Part shown: positions 17,013 to 25,533 of the stretch, in pieces
Layout: the number at the start of each line of letters is the position of its first letter
Numbering within the stretch: position 1 is the stretch's first letter
NCBI RefSeq assembly: GCF_030283205.1
Contig: NZ_JASNWF010000015.1
Coordinates: forward strand, 62,001-126,000
Direction: 5' to 3'
Source: Actinomadura opuntiae
GTDB taxonomy: Bacteria > Actinomycetota > Actinomycetes > Streptosporangiales > Streptosporangiaceae
Length of the DNA stretch: 64,000 bases
Program-made: the position numbers and the translations under genes
The notes under the pieces: generated by a model
What the model saw: the letters and a program-made list of their open reading frames with translations, nothing else
Databases searched by the model: none
Told to the model about the DNA's origin: nothing

Positions 17013-18328
17013 ACTCCGCCCACCAGGCCGATCGCGGCGGACGCTGGCTGCGCACGCTCACCGGTTCCGGCGTCCACGCCCCGGCCAGTCACCCACCGCT
17101 GATCGCCCAGTCGATCGACGCGTTCGGCCCGGGCGCGTTCGACTGGGCGGTCGACCTCGGACACCGGATGGCGGTGACGATCATCGCCGAGATCCCCGAG
17201 TTCGGCGGGGGCGAGGAAGCCTTCCAGACCCTGCGCATGGGCACCGAGTCCGCCATTCTGCGCGCCATGCTGCTGCTGGTCTCCGAGGACAGCGCCGCCA
17301 TCACCGGCGCCGGCCGCGAGGCGCTGGAGGGCGATCGCGACTTCGTCCGGCGCGGCATCCCCCTGGATCTCGTCCTGCGCGGCATCCGGATCGGGCACGC
17401 GATGATGTCGCGCGCGCTTCTCGGCGCCGCGGCCATCAGCGTGGAGGAGCCGTTGCGGACCTCGGAGATACAACGCGTCTCCGAGTTGCTGTTCGAGTAC
17501 ATCGATCACTTCTCCTCCAGCATGGCCACCGAGTACCTGACCGAGCACGACCGGTGGGTGACCAGCGCCGCAGCCGAACGAGCCGAGCTGGTCCGGACCA
17601 TCCTCGACGGCCACGCGGTCGCAGTCGATCAGGCATCCCGCACCCTCGGCTACCCGCTCGCCCGGTACCACCTGGCGCTCGTGCTCTGGCACGCCCCCGG
17701 CAGTCCAGCGACCCCCAGTCACCTGCAACGCACGGCGTCCCACATGCTGGCGGACAGTGGATGCGGCGCCACCCTCGTCGTTCCCCATGGCGCCTCCTCC
17801 CTGTGGGCTTGGGCATCCTGGCGCTCGAAACCGGCCCAACTGCCGAAGCTCGCCGTACCGACAGAGCCGGGCACCCACGTCATGGCGGGAACCCTCGCCA
17901 CTGGAATGGCCGGATTCCGGCAATCCCACCGCGAGGCACAACGGGCCGCCGAGATGGTACGGTCCACCGCAACCTCTGAAATGACCGGCGCAACGGTGAC
18001 CTGGTACGCCGATGTGGAGCTTGCCGTCCTGCTCGGCCAGGATCTCGAGCTCGCCCGAATGTTCGTCGCGCGCGAGCTCGGCACCCTGTCTTTCGACACC
18101 CCCTCCGCCGCCGAACTGCGGGAGACCCTCGCGGTCTACCTCTCCTGTGACCGAAGCCTCGCCAAGGCCGCCGAGATACTCCACGTCGCCCGCAACACGG
18201 TCGCCTACCGCGTCAAGAAGGTCGAGAACAGTACAGGACGTGATCTTCGCGATCGGCGCCTCGAACTCGAATGCGCCCTCCGCCTCGCAGCGACGTTGGG
18301 GCCTCAAGTATTGACGCGCGAGGAATAA
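17006..18328 (+). CDS. PucR/CdaR-family transcriptional regulator
   Basis: About 440 aa. The C-terminal 60 residues carry the PucR helix-turn-helix (LSCDRSLAKAAEILHVARNTVAYRVKKVE), preceded by a GGDEF-like region (ATGMAGFRQSHREAQRA) and an N-terminal sensor domain with GIRIGHAMMSRAL. Such regulators respond to a pathway substrate and control adjacent catabolic genes. The chosen ATG at 17006 overlaps the flavin reductase end by 7 nt; GTG at 17009 is equally possible. It is the best candidate local regulator for the 1-16 kb catabolic run. Confidence 0.85.
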   Translation: MVNSAHQADRGGRWLRTLTGSGVHAPASHPPLIAQSIDAFGPGAFDWAVDLGHRMAVTIIAEIPEFGGGEEAFQTLRMGTESAILRAMLLLVSEDSAAITGAGREALEGDRDFVRRGIPLDLVLRGIRIGHAMMSRALLGAAAISVEEPLRTSEIQRVSELLFEYIDHFSSSMATEYLTEHDRWVTSAAAERAELVRTILDGHAVAVDQASRTLGYPLARYHLALVLWHAPGSPATPSHLQRTASHMLADSGCGATLVVPHGASSLWAWASWRSKPAQLPKLAVPTEPGTHVMAGTLATGMAGFRQSHREAQRAAEMVRSTATSEMTGATVTWYADVELAVLLGQDLELARMFVARELGTLSFDTPSAAELRETLAVYLSCDRSLAKAAEILHVARNTVAYRVKKVENSTGRDLRDRRLELECALRLAATLGPQVLTREE

Positions 18329-18569
18329 CTCCGCCGGCTCAACCGTCACCAGGCCGACCAACCTGGCGAATGCGCGGCCCGGTACTGGGGCGCCGACATC
18401 GCAAGCCTGATCAACCCGTTCGACCTGGGACGCGGCATCCTCGCCGGCTGAGCCGGTTCCCGCCGCGGTTGCTCAGACGGGACAAGCCACATGAGCGGGG
18501 TCAAGGAGACCGGGAGTCCCGTCGCCGCGTCCCTCGCACCTGATCAATTCCTGCGCTGCCGCAGGCGCG
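18329..18569. other. intergenic spacer with short open stub and hairpin
   Basis: No complete gene is visible between the convergent PucR and TetR genes. A plus-strand open stretch ending at a TGA at 18449-18451 encodes RYWGADIASLINPFDLGRG, which looks like a protein C-terminus but which I cannot assign. A small hairpin with 6-bp stem (CCTGCG-CTGC-CGCAGG, 18550-18565) lies just after the TetR stop and may be a weak terminator. Confidence 0.3.
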
Positions 18570-19205
18570 TCACTCCGCTGTCGACAGGCCTGCGACCTCG
18601 AACGAAGCGGTCAGCATCGTGGCGATCGTGGCCCCTGCCTGCTCGGGGGCCAGCCGCAGGTCGACGCGCAGCGAGTCCCAGAACGGCCAGAGCGTTACCG
18701 CCAGCAGCGACTCCAGCAGTCGTCGCCGGGGCACCGGGGCAAGGCGGTTGAGCTCCGGTGCGAAGAGGGTCGCCAGTTCTGCCTGTCCCAGCCAGACCAT
18801 GCGCTCCCTGCTGCGCCGAAGCCCTTCGGAGAAGGGTTCCTGCAGCCGGGCCGCCCGCCACCCGGGGACCATCCGCTCGAAGATGAGGACCCGCTGTTCG
18901 ACCAGCCAGGAGATCCGCTCGGCGAGAGGACGACCGGTGTCGGTCGGACTCACCAGTTGCAGTACGAGTTCCACGTCGCGGCGCGCGGCTGCGATCAGAA
19001 GGGCTTCCAGGTCGTCGAAGTGCTGCCAGACCGTGCGCAGGGAGACTCCGGCCCGCTCGGCGATCTTCTTGGCGGTCGGGTGCAGGTCGCCTTCGGTGTG
19101 CAGCTCGCGGAGCGCTTCGATGATCGATCGCTGTGACCGGTGCGAGCGTGCCGCCCGGCCGTCCGGCGATGGCTCGCCCGAGAGCAGGCCGATCAGCTCG
19201 TTCAT
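18570..19205 (-). CDS. TetR/AcrR-family transcriptional regulator
   Basis: 211 aa from ATG at 19205. The N-terminal HTH reads SIIEALRELHTEGDLHPTAKK, then IAERAGVSLRTVWQHFDDLEALL, the classical TetR DNA-binding domain; the rest is a helical ligand domain ending LTASFEVAGLS. The reading frame stays open far upstream, but ATG 19205 gives the usual family length. A palindrome, GCACTCTGAGTGC at 19425-19437, lies upstream and could be its operator. It is divergent from the PQQ-type and sorbosone-dehydrogenase-like genes, which it may regulate; this is inference from position. Confidence 0.83.
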   Translation of the reverse strand: MNELIGLLSGEPSPDGRAARSHRSQRSIIEALRELHTEGDLHPTAKKIAERAGVSLRTVWQHFDDLEALLIAAARRDVELVLQLVSPTDTGRPLAERISWLVEQRVLIFERMVPGWRAARLQEPFSEGLRRSRERMVWLGQAELATLFAPELNRLAPVPRRRLLESLLAVTLWPFWDSLRVDLRLAPEQAGATIATMLTASFEVAGLSTAE

Positions 19206-19808
19206 GCGTTCGGCCCCCAGCGCAGGCGCGATCCACTCCAGGAACCGGGAGCTCGACCGCCCGGTGTGCGCCCCGCCACGGCCGCTGTTGTCCCTCAAGC
19301 GCAACCGCTCCTCCGCTGGATGCGACCTGTCTGCCACGATCCTATGGTCCCTGTCGCGGCGGTGGCGAAGAGGCATTGGCGGCGCGCGCATCGGTTCGGG
19401 TATTGACGGCCGCCCAAAGATATAGCACTCTGAGTGCAACATCTTCGCCGAGCGGAACTCCCACCCATTCGACATCATGAGCCTCCGCCCATGACACGCC
19501 GCCGACAAATTGCCATGGACCTGGCAGCGAAGAACCGGATGGCGGCGGCCACGCGCGGCGCTGCTCATAAATCCCTCATTCGGCCGACCAGATATGCCTT
19601 GCTCTGGCAGGCGAACCTCCGCCCGGCACCGGCTCGTTTTCTCGATGCCAAACCCAAGCCTCGCCATCCCCCGTTTGGGCATGCCCGTTCACACCACTCG
19701 GGGACCCCGGCAAAAAAGGACGGTGATGCCGCTTCGCCGGATGCGCTTGCGCAGCGAGACCACCACCCCCTCCGGTGCATTCCAAAGCCCATGAAGGAGC
19801 GCCAGCAG
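19206..19808. other. 600-bp divergent intergenic region
   Basis: The stretch between the TetR start and the PQQ-type gene has no convincing gene. It is less GC-rich near 19400-19600 than its surroundings and holds the GCACT-CTG-AGTGC palindrome. Several frames are open but show no recognisable protein. It probably contains promoters for both directions. Confidence 0.4.
19425..19437. promoter_or_regulatory. candidate TetR operator palindrome
   Basis: GCACT-CTG-AGTGC is a perfect 5-bp inverted repeat with a 3-nt centre, embedded in an AT-richer context (atagcactctgagtgcaac). It lies 220 bp upstream of the TetR start and about 370 bp before the secreted beta-propeller gene. Its symmetry and location fit an operator, though chance occurrence cannot be excluded. 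Confidence 0.35.
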
Positions 19809-21233
19809 ATGTCAAGGAGAAAATCGACCGCCGTGGCCGCCGCGGTGGCCTTCGCCGTAATGGGACTGAGCGGACCGGCGACTGCGGCACCGGCCGCCGC
19901 CGATGCCGCGGCTCCCCCGACTCCGACCAATTGGCCGACGTTCGGACACGATCTGGACAATACTCGCAGCGCCACCGAATGGCTTCTCAACCCGTCGAAT
20001 GTCGGGCGCCTCAAGCAGAGGTGGAGTGCGGCAGGTGCGGCGGTCACCAGCACACCCGCCGTGGTGGACGGGATCGTCTACTACTCCGACTTCGCGGGGA
20101 GCCTGACCGCGCGTGTCGCGGCGACCGGGACTACGCTGTGGCAGACAAGCCTGGAGCCGGGCGGACAGCTTCCCGGCTCACCGAGCGTGTCGAACGGCAC
20201 CGTGTACATCGCGGGCGCGGGCGGCATGGTCTTCGCGGTCGACCAGTACACCGGTGCGCCGAAGTGGGCCACCGACATCGAGCCCACCCCGAACTCGCTG
20301 ACCTGGTCGTCACCGGTCGTCGCGGACGGCACACTGATCATCGGCAGCGCCTCCTACCAGGTCTTCTCACCAGCCGATCCGCCCTTCCAGGGCAGCGTCC
20401 TCGGCCTGGACCCCACCACCGGCAAGATCAAGTGGCGGACACCGGTGTGCACCGGCTCGTGCACCGGAGTGTCGGTGTGGTCCTCGGCGGCCGTCGACAC
20501 CGGCCTGCACCTGGCCTACATCGGCACCGGCCAGTCCTACACCGCGCCAGCCGGTCCAATGTCGGACTCGCTGATCGCACTGGACTACCGGACCGGCAAG
20601 ATCGCCTGGTACCACCAGTACACCGCCGGCGACGTCTTCTCCGATGCCGCACCCTACGGCAAGGACTCCGACCTGGGCGCCGCTCCCAACTTGTTCACCG
20701 TGAACGGCCGCAGGCTCGTCGGCTGCGGCGACAAGGGCGGCCACTACAAGGCGTTCGACGCCCAGACCGGCGAACAGGTGTGGGCCGACCAACTGGTGGC
20801 GGGCACCCAGCTCGGCGGGATCGAGGAGACCACCGCCTACGCCGACGGGACGATCTACGCGGTCGGCAACACCGAGGAGACCGCCACCAGCCGCCAGGAC
20901 GCCCGCCCGACCAAGGCGGACCTGCTCGCGGTCAACGCCGCCGACGGCACGATCAAGTACCGGGTGCCGCTGCCCGCGGGCGGCTTCGGCGGCGTCGCGG
21001 TCGCAGGCGGGGTGCTGTACTTCACCACCTGGGACGGCACTCTGCGGGCGCACGACGCTCAGACCGGCAAGACGCTGTTCACCGAGTACATCGGCGACCC
21101 CGATGCGACCGGTGTCGTGGAGAAGGGCGCCGCCGGCGGCCCGACGGTGTCCAACGGCATCGTCTACGTCGGCTACGGCTGGACGTGGGGCGCCACCGCG
21201 ACCGGTGGCATCAGAGCATTCGGCGCGTACTGA
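19809..21233 (+). CDS. secreted PQQ-type beta-propeller protein (quinoprotein/PVA-dehydrogenase-like)
   Basis: 474 aa. A Sec signal peptide is clear (SRRKSTAVAAAVAFAVMG, Ala-rich cleavage near residue 27). The mature part repeats the beta-propeller tryptophan-docking pattern: WPTFGHDLDNTRSA, STPAVVDGIVYYSDF, LYFTTWDGTLRAHDAQTGK and others, giving about eight blades. This resembles the PQQ-dependent alcohol or polyvinyl alcohol dehydrogenase fold. There is no CxxCH heme motif; the CTGSC segment is only a Cys pair. AAGGAG 9 nt upstream supports ATG 19809 over an in-frame ATG at 19791. It is followed after 130 bp by a second beta-propeller gene. Confidence 0.83.
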   Translation: MSRRKSTAVAAAVAFAVMGLSGPATAAPAAADAAAPPTPTNWPTFGHDLDNTRSATEWLLNPSNVGRLKQRWSAAGAAVTSTPAVVDGIVYYSDFAGSLTARVAATGTTLWQTSLEPGGQLPGSPSVSNGTVYIAGAGGMVFAVDQYTGAPKWATDIEPTPNSLTWSSPVVADGTLIIGSASYQVFSPADPPFQGSVLGLDPTTGKIKWRTPVCTGSCTGVSVWSSAAVDTGLHLAYIGTGQSYTAPAGPMSDSLIALDYRTGKIAWYHQYTAGDVFSDAAPYGKDSDLGAAPNLFTVNGRRLVGCGDKGGHYKAFDAQTGEQVWADQLVAGTQLGGIEETTAYADGTIYAVGNTEETATSRQDARPTKADLLAVNAADGTIKYRVPLPAGGFGGVAVAGGVLYFTTWDGTLRAHDAQTGKTLFTEYIGDPDATGVVEKGAAGGPTVSNGIVYVGYGWTWGATATGGIRAFGAY

Positions 21234-21363
21234 TCGAGAGGGAGCGGGTCGCCCGCAGGGAACCGCCGGCAGGGGCGGCCCGAACCCTCCACCCCCTCAT
21301 CTGGCTCTCCGACAGCACTTTCCGGCCCGGATCCACCGAGCTTCTCGTCCTTAGGGAGCACAT

Positions 21364-22638
21364 ATGGCGATCGACGCAACCGAGTCGCGTACCGGACGCC
21401 CGGACGCGTTCCTCTTCGAACGGTTCGCGGATGACTTCCACTTCCCCACCAGCCTCACCTTCGACGAGCACGGGCGCTGCTACGTCGCCGAATCGGGACT
21501 GCCCTTCGCGGGGGCGCCGCCCGGCGGCCGCATCTGGCGGATCGACGGCCACAACCGCGCCCTGCTCGCCGACGGATTGCGCCCGCCGGTGAACGGGCTC
21601 ACCTACCATCGCGGCGCGCTCTTCATCTCCGAGGGCGGCCACCCCGGCCGGATCTTGCGGCTCGGTCCGGACGGCGGTAAGCCCGAAACAGTGGTCGACG
21701 GCCTTCCCGGCGGTGGGAACTACCAGACCAACATGGTCGCCTTCGGCCCGGACGGCAAGATGTACTTCAGCCAAGGCGCCCTGACCAACACCGGTATCGT
21801 CGGGCTGGACGCACTCGATCTGGGATGGCTGAAGAAGCTGCCGCATGAGCTCGACATCCCAGGGCTCGATATCGAGTTGCGCCACGTCACCGTCGAGACG
21901 GACGACCCCTTCACCAAGGGAGCACGCCTTTCCACGGGACCGTTCGCGCCGTTCGGTACCGCTCACGCGGCGGGAACACGCATTGCCGCGCGGTCGCCGT
22001 GCACGTCGGCGGTGATGCGCTGCGACCCGGACGGCACAGGGCTGGAGCTGGTGGCGTGGGGGCTGCGTAATGCGTTCGGGCTGCTGTTCCTGCCCGACGG
22101 GCGCCTGCTGGCCACCGACCAGGGAGCCGACGACCGCGGCAGCAGGCCCGTCGGACAGGCTCCCGAGTTCCTCTACCAGGTTCGTAAGGGCGCCTGGTAC
22201 GGCTGGCCCGACTTCATCGGCGGCATTCCCATCAGCGATCCGCGCTTCGCCCCCCAGAACGGTGAGCTGCAGCAGTTCATCCTGGCCAATCACCATGAGA
22301 TGCCGCCCCCCGAGCCGCCGCTGCTGAGTTTCGAGCCGCACGCGGCAGCCGTCAAGATGGACCTCGTCCCGGACGGCCGGATCGTGGTGGCCCTTTTCGG
22401 GGACGAGATCCCGATGACCGCCCCGTCCGGCCCGCGAGCCGGCCGGGCATTGGCCATCGTGGATCCGGATGGCTGGAGCGCGGTCACCGTCTCTGTCCCG
22501 CAGATCAGAAGGCCGATCGACGTGCGGTTCGGGCCGGACGATCACCTGTACGTTCTCGACTTCGGGCATTTCGAACCGGGGAAGGGAAGCCTGGACGCCG
22601 CTGCCGGAAGCGGCGGCGTGTGGAGGATGCCATGGTGA
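21364..22638 (+). CDS. sorbosone/glucose dehydrogenase-like beta-propeller protein
   Basis: 424 aa without a signal peptide. Repeated NHL/SGL-type segments are visible: PTSLTFDEHGRCYVAES, NMVAFGPDGKMYFSQG, LVAWGLRNAFGLLFLPDG and PIDVRFGPDDHLYVLDFG. The WGLRNxFGL segment is characteristic of soluble PQQ glucose/sorbosone dehydrogenase-like proteins. An AGGGAG ribosome binding site precedes ATG 21364. With the preceding secreted PQQ-type protein it may form an oxidative pair, but cytoplasmic location is predicted for this one. A degraded second copy of its central segment lies at 23561-23683. Confidence 0.8.
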   Translation: MAIDATESRTGRPDAFLFERFADDFHFPTSLTFDEHGRCYVAESGLPFAGAPPGGRIWRIDGHNRALLADGLRPPVNGLTYHRGALFISEGGHPGRILRLGPDGGKPETVVDGLPGGGNYQTNMVAFGPDGKMYFSQGALTNTGIVGLDALDLGWLKKLPHELDIPGLDIELRHVTVETDDPFTKGARLSTGPFAPFGTAHAAGTRIAARSPCTSAVMRCDPDGTGLELVAWGLRNAFGLLFLPDGRLLATDQGADDRGSRPVGQAPEFLYQVRKGAWYGWPDFIGGIPISDPRFAPQNGELQQFILANHHEMPPPEPPLLSFEPHAAAVKMDLVPDGRIVVALFGDEIPMTAPSGPRAGRALAIVDPDGWSAVTVSVPQIRRPIDVRFGPDDHLYVLDFGHFEPGKGSLDAAAGSGGVWRMPW

Positions 22639-22640
22639 AC

Positions 22641-23165
22641 GCCGCCCGGGGAGAAGCTCCGGGTCGGCTCTACAGTGCCGTACGACTACACCGTCCACTT
22701 CACCGCGGACGCCCTGGCCTCGGGGAACCACCTTCTCGCCGAGGCCGTCGCGGAAGGCGGCGCCGCGCGGGTGCTTCCGGTGCTGGTCGTCCTACCAGGC
22801 GGCGGGCAGGTCAAAGACGGGATGCGGTACGTCAACGCCGTGCATGCGGCCATCGCGCAGTGCCGCCTCGACCGGCATTCTCTTGTGCCCATCGGCGGTG
22901 GTGCGGTGCTGGACGCAGTGGGCTTCGCCGCTGCGACCCGCACCGTGGTGGCCGGTTGATCCGGCTGCCGACCACGGTGCTGGCGCAGAACAATGCCGGT
23001 GTGGGTGTCAAGAACCAGCAGATCGCGGGCGGCGGCGATCCTTCCGAGAGCGGATCAGGCCGGCTGGATTTCGGGCATTGGACGGCGTACACGTTCGAGC
23101 GCTTGTCGCGGCACCGGCTGCGGCACGGTGAGGCGGTCGCGCTGGGCGTCGCGCACCTCGGGTGA
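22641..23165 (+). pseudogene. truncated EboD-like sugar-phosphate cyclase (3-dehydroquinate synthase family)
   Basis: The first frame encodes VPYDYTVHFTADAL through PIGGGAVLDAVGFAAAT (to about 22940), the N-terminal NAD-binding half of the DHQ synthase fold. A one-base loss then shifts the frame; the continuation reads HRGGRLIRLPTTVLAQNNAG and GVKNQ. About 80-120 residues are missing before GGDPSESGSGRLDFGHW and RHGEAVALGVAHLG, which carry metal-binding His and Glu. A family member is normally about 390 aa, so this is an inactive, internally deleted copy. EboD acts with EboC in the eustigmatophyte/bacterial ebo cluster, and an EboC-like remnant lies next door. Confidence 0.72.
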
Positions 23166-23204
23166 GGCCTGCCGACTCGCTGCGAGCAGCACGTCGAGGG
23201 CACG

Positions 23205-23545
23205 TCAGGCCGCCGTCCCCTTCGCCACGAGGTCATGAGTCCAGATCGCTCCGGCGAGCGATGCGGCCCTGCCGGCCGTCAGGCGACCTCCTGCCGCCGC
23301 GGCCAGGCCGATTCCGACAGTGGTAAGCGCGCACGCGGCGCCGAGGTCCTGCGTGCGGCTGATCGACCCGCCGGATATGGGACGTTCCGGGCGCTCCATG
23401 GAGTCCAGCGCCGCGTCCGCCCAGTACAGCGCCGCAGATACCGGGGGCAGCAGCCTTCTGCCGAGCAGCAGATCACCTGCGGCGACGCCAGCCACAATGT
23501 CCGCGAGGACGGTCAGCAGGAGCGCGGGTTTCCACAGGTCCGTTC
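23205..23545 (-). pseudogene. truncated EboC-like UbiA-family prenyltransferase
   Basis: About 110 residues in one frame resemble the N-terminal half of an EboC/UbiA membrane prenyltransferase: LTVLADIVAGVAAGD, SAALYWADAALDSM, then MERPERPISGGSISR and GAIWTHDLVAKGTAA. The conserved stretch between ALYWAD and the ERPERP motif, normally containing NDxxDxxxD, is mostly deleted, and the C-terminal half of the protein is absent. Family members have around 290 residues and eight or nine membrane spans. It is therefore a non-functional remnant, convergent with the EboD-like remnant. Assignment rests on motif recall and is moderately sure. Confidence 0.6.
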
Positions 23546-23560
23546 GCGCAGTTCGGCATG

Positions 23561-23683
23561 TCGCACCCGGCAGGGGCGCGAAAAGCGGCACGGCTGCCAT
23601 GCACGTTGGTGGTGATGCGCTGCCGACTGAACGGCATCGGCCTCGAGCTGATGGCATGGGGGATGCGCAATGCGTTCGGGCTG
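23561..23683 (+). pseudogene. fragment of a second sorbosone-dehydrogenase-like gene
   Basis: About 41 codons (AARLPCTLVVMRC through GIGLELMAWGMRNAFGL) match the centre of the intact gene at 21364-22638 (AARSPCTSAVMRC, GTGLELVAWGLRNAFGL, about 21964-22083). The DNA is also similar but not identical, so this is an old duplicate fragment rather than a fresh copy. Both ends break abruptly, and nothing downstream continues the protein. Confidence 0.7.
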
Positions 23684-23705
23684 AGCAGCGTCGTTCTCCT
23701 TCTCG

Positions 23706-24390
23706 TCAGTGGCCCAGGTGGGCGGTGTGCGGCTGCGCGTGCGGCGTGTCCGACGTGTCCGGCTGTGGGCCGTATCCGAGCGTCGCCATCATGCCGAGCT
23801 CGGAGTGGCGAAGGTTGTGGCGGTGCAACATCCACACTCCGGGGTGGTCGGCGTCAAGGTCCACGTTGATCGTTTCGTTCCGCCAGATGACCGGATGCCA
23901 GATCTGTGTGGCATCCGTGAAGGCCAGCCGGCCCTGCCGCCCTTGGTCGACCCGTACGCACAGCGATCCGGTCGGGGTGCCGCCGGGCGAGGTGCTGATC
24001 GACCGCTTCGGGGGTCTTGCCGTTGACGAGGTGGTAGGGGCAGGGCACGTTGCCGGCGAGCCCGCCGAGCGCGTTGCTGTACCTGGGCGGGGTGTTGAGC
24101 GCCCGGCGTGCCGCTTGGCCGCGGATCGCCGGGTCCGGGAATCGCGTCGGCGAAACGCTATGTCGACAGGGACCGGCCGCCGATGTCGACGCTTCCGAGA
24201 GATGGTTCGAGGGATTGAAAGGTGTCGGCGGCCAGCGCGGACGGTGCCGTCAGCCCGCGTAAGGCGAGGCCGGCGGCGCCGGTGAGGCCGATCGCGGCTC
24301 CGCTCTGCAGGAGCCTGCGGCGGGTGAGGGCGGGGCGGCCTGGCGTGGGACCTCCAGGCGGGCGGGGACCGACGCCCGGAGCGTGCGGGT
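23706..24390 (-). pseudogene. decayed multicopper oxidase with Tat signal remnant
   Basis: Reading the minus strand, a Tat-like leader (RRRLLQSGAAIGLTGAAG) and TFQSLEPSLGSVDIGGR are followed by an in-frame TAG near 24160. Further down, VPCPYHLVNGKTPEAVDQ and then, in another frame, NETINVDLDADHPGVWMLHRH and ELGMMATLGY match the C-terminal copper-binding region of a bacterial multicopper oxidase. The family motif HCH is HRH here, so the type 1 copper Cys is lost, and the first two cupredoxin domains are almost wholly missing. It is a dead gene with stop codon, frameshift and deletions. Confidence 0.72.
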
Positions 24391-24442
24391 TCGTGGGAGG
24401 TTGTGGAGCCTGGGCGTTCTGGCGAGCGGACCCAGCTGCTGA

Positions 24443-25261
24443 TCACGGGCTCTCCTGGTCCAGTTCGTACTCGATGAAGGTCTCGGAGATGCGCCCGGCC
24501 GTGGTGAGAACGGCGGGGACGAGCCTGGCGAGCTGGGTCCGCGACGTCGGCGCGGCCACAGAGATGGCCCCGGCCACCCGTCCGCGCGCCGCGCGGACGG
24601 GTGCGGCGACCGACAGGAAGCCGACGCGCGCCTCCTCGCTCTCCACGGCGTATCCGGCGCTGCGGATGCGCTCGAGTTCCATTCTCAGCAGCCTCGGTGC
24701 GATCACGGTGTGGCCGGTCAGGCGGCGCAGCGGCCGGGCGAGCAGTTCCTCCACGACGCGGGAGGGCGCATGGGCAAGCAGGACCTTGCCGGTGGCCGTG
24801 CAGTGCAGTGGCATACGGCCGCCGGTGCGCGACGGGCGGGTGACGCTTCTGTGCCCGCCGAGCTTCTCGACGTAGAGAACATCACCGCCGTCGCGGACCG
24901 CGCAGTGCACCGTCTCCTGTGTGCTCTGGGCGAGCTCTTCCAGGAAGGGCAGGGCGATGTCGCGCAGGATCCGCTGGCGCGGCGCGAGCAGACCGAGCTC
25001 GAACAGCCGCAGGCCGACCCGGTAGCCGACTCCCGCGCGCTCGAGGGCGCCCCAGGCGACGAGTTCCTGGCTGAGCCGGTACACGGTCGCCTTGCGCAGC
25101 CCGGTCCGGCGGACGAGTTCGGCGAGCGAGAGTCCCTCGTCGTCCGGGCGGAAGGCCTCCAGGATGAGGCGGACCTTCGACAGGACGGTGTCGGTCTCCC
25201 CCTGAACGGTGTCTCCCTGGCCGGGGTCGATGGGGGTGAGTGCGGCAGCGGCAGTGATCAT
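24443..25261 (-). CDS. IclR-family transcriptional regulator
   Basis: 272 aa. The N-terminal winged helix reads LSKVRLILEAF, GLSLAELVRRTGLRKATVYR and LVAWGALERAG; the effector domain has ETVHCAVRDGGDVLYVEKL, PLHCTATGKVLLA and AAPVRAARGRVAGAISVAAP. IclR proteins sense aromatic acids or other pathway metabolites. Its ATG overlaps the NifU-like gene stop by 4 nt, so it is the last gene of the 24-34 kb catabolic operon and probably regulates that operon. The overall length is normal. Confidence 0.9.
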   Translation of the reverse strand: MITAAAALTPIDPGQGDTVQGETDTVLSKVRLILEAFRPDDEGLSLAELVRRTGLRKATVYRLSQELVAWGALERAGVGYRVGLRLFELGLLAPRQRILRDIALPFLEELAQSTQETVHCAVRDGGDVLYVEKLGGHRSVTRPSRTGGRMPLHCTATGKVLLAHAPSRVVEELLARPLRRLTGHTVIAPRLLRMELERIRSAGYAVESEEARVGFLSVAAPVRAARGRVAGAISVAAPTSRTQLARLVPAVLTTAGRISETFIEYELDQESP

Positions 25262-25533
25262 CGTGGGCCTCCCTCGCCTCCGGTGAACTGCTGGAGTCTG
25301 GCGCGCGCGACGGGGTCGACGCGGGTGCCGGGGGCGTCGACGCCGCGCACGCCTGGCACCGCGAGCAGCACGGGCGCGACGAGCCCCTCGTGGCAGGCGG
25401 GACGGCCGGGGCATCCGGCGCACATCCCGGTGTACCGGACGGTGGGCACGGTCCCGTCCGCGACGAGTTCGAGTCCGCCGCCGTGCCCGCGTAGCGTGCG
25501 CGACAGGGCCTGGACCGCGTCAGGAACGTTCAT
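25258..25533 (-). CDS. NifU C-terminal-domain-like Fe-S protein
   Basis: 91 aa. GHGGGLELVADGTVPTVRY and MCAGCPGRPACHEG give the NifU-like fold with a CxxCxxxxC motif; NifU domains have CxxC binding a labile [4Fe-4S] cluster for transfer. The extra Cys is unusual. The chosen ATG at 25533 overlaps the upstream amidohydrolase by 14 nt; the frame continues upstream without a better start. Location between an amidohydrolase and an IclR gene in a catabolic operon suggests a cluster-delivery role for an oxygenase or reductase; no Fe-S enzyme is seen in this operon, so the target is unclear. Confidence 0.7.
   Translation of the reverse strand: MNVPDAVQALSRTLRGHGGGLELVADGTVPTVRYTGMCAGCPGRPACHEGLVAPVLLAVPGVRGVDAPGTRVDPVARARLQQFTGGEGGPR

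Noticed and set aside
20440..20480. CTGSC pair as a possible heme c site
   Set aside because: No His follows the second Cys, so CxxCH is absent.
19775..21592. 605-codon plus frame across the PQQ-type gene
   Set aside because: Arg-rich shadow of the real frame with no domain pattern.
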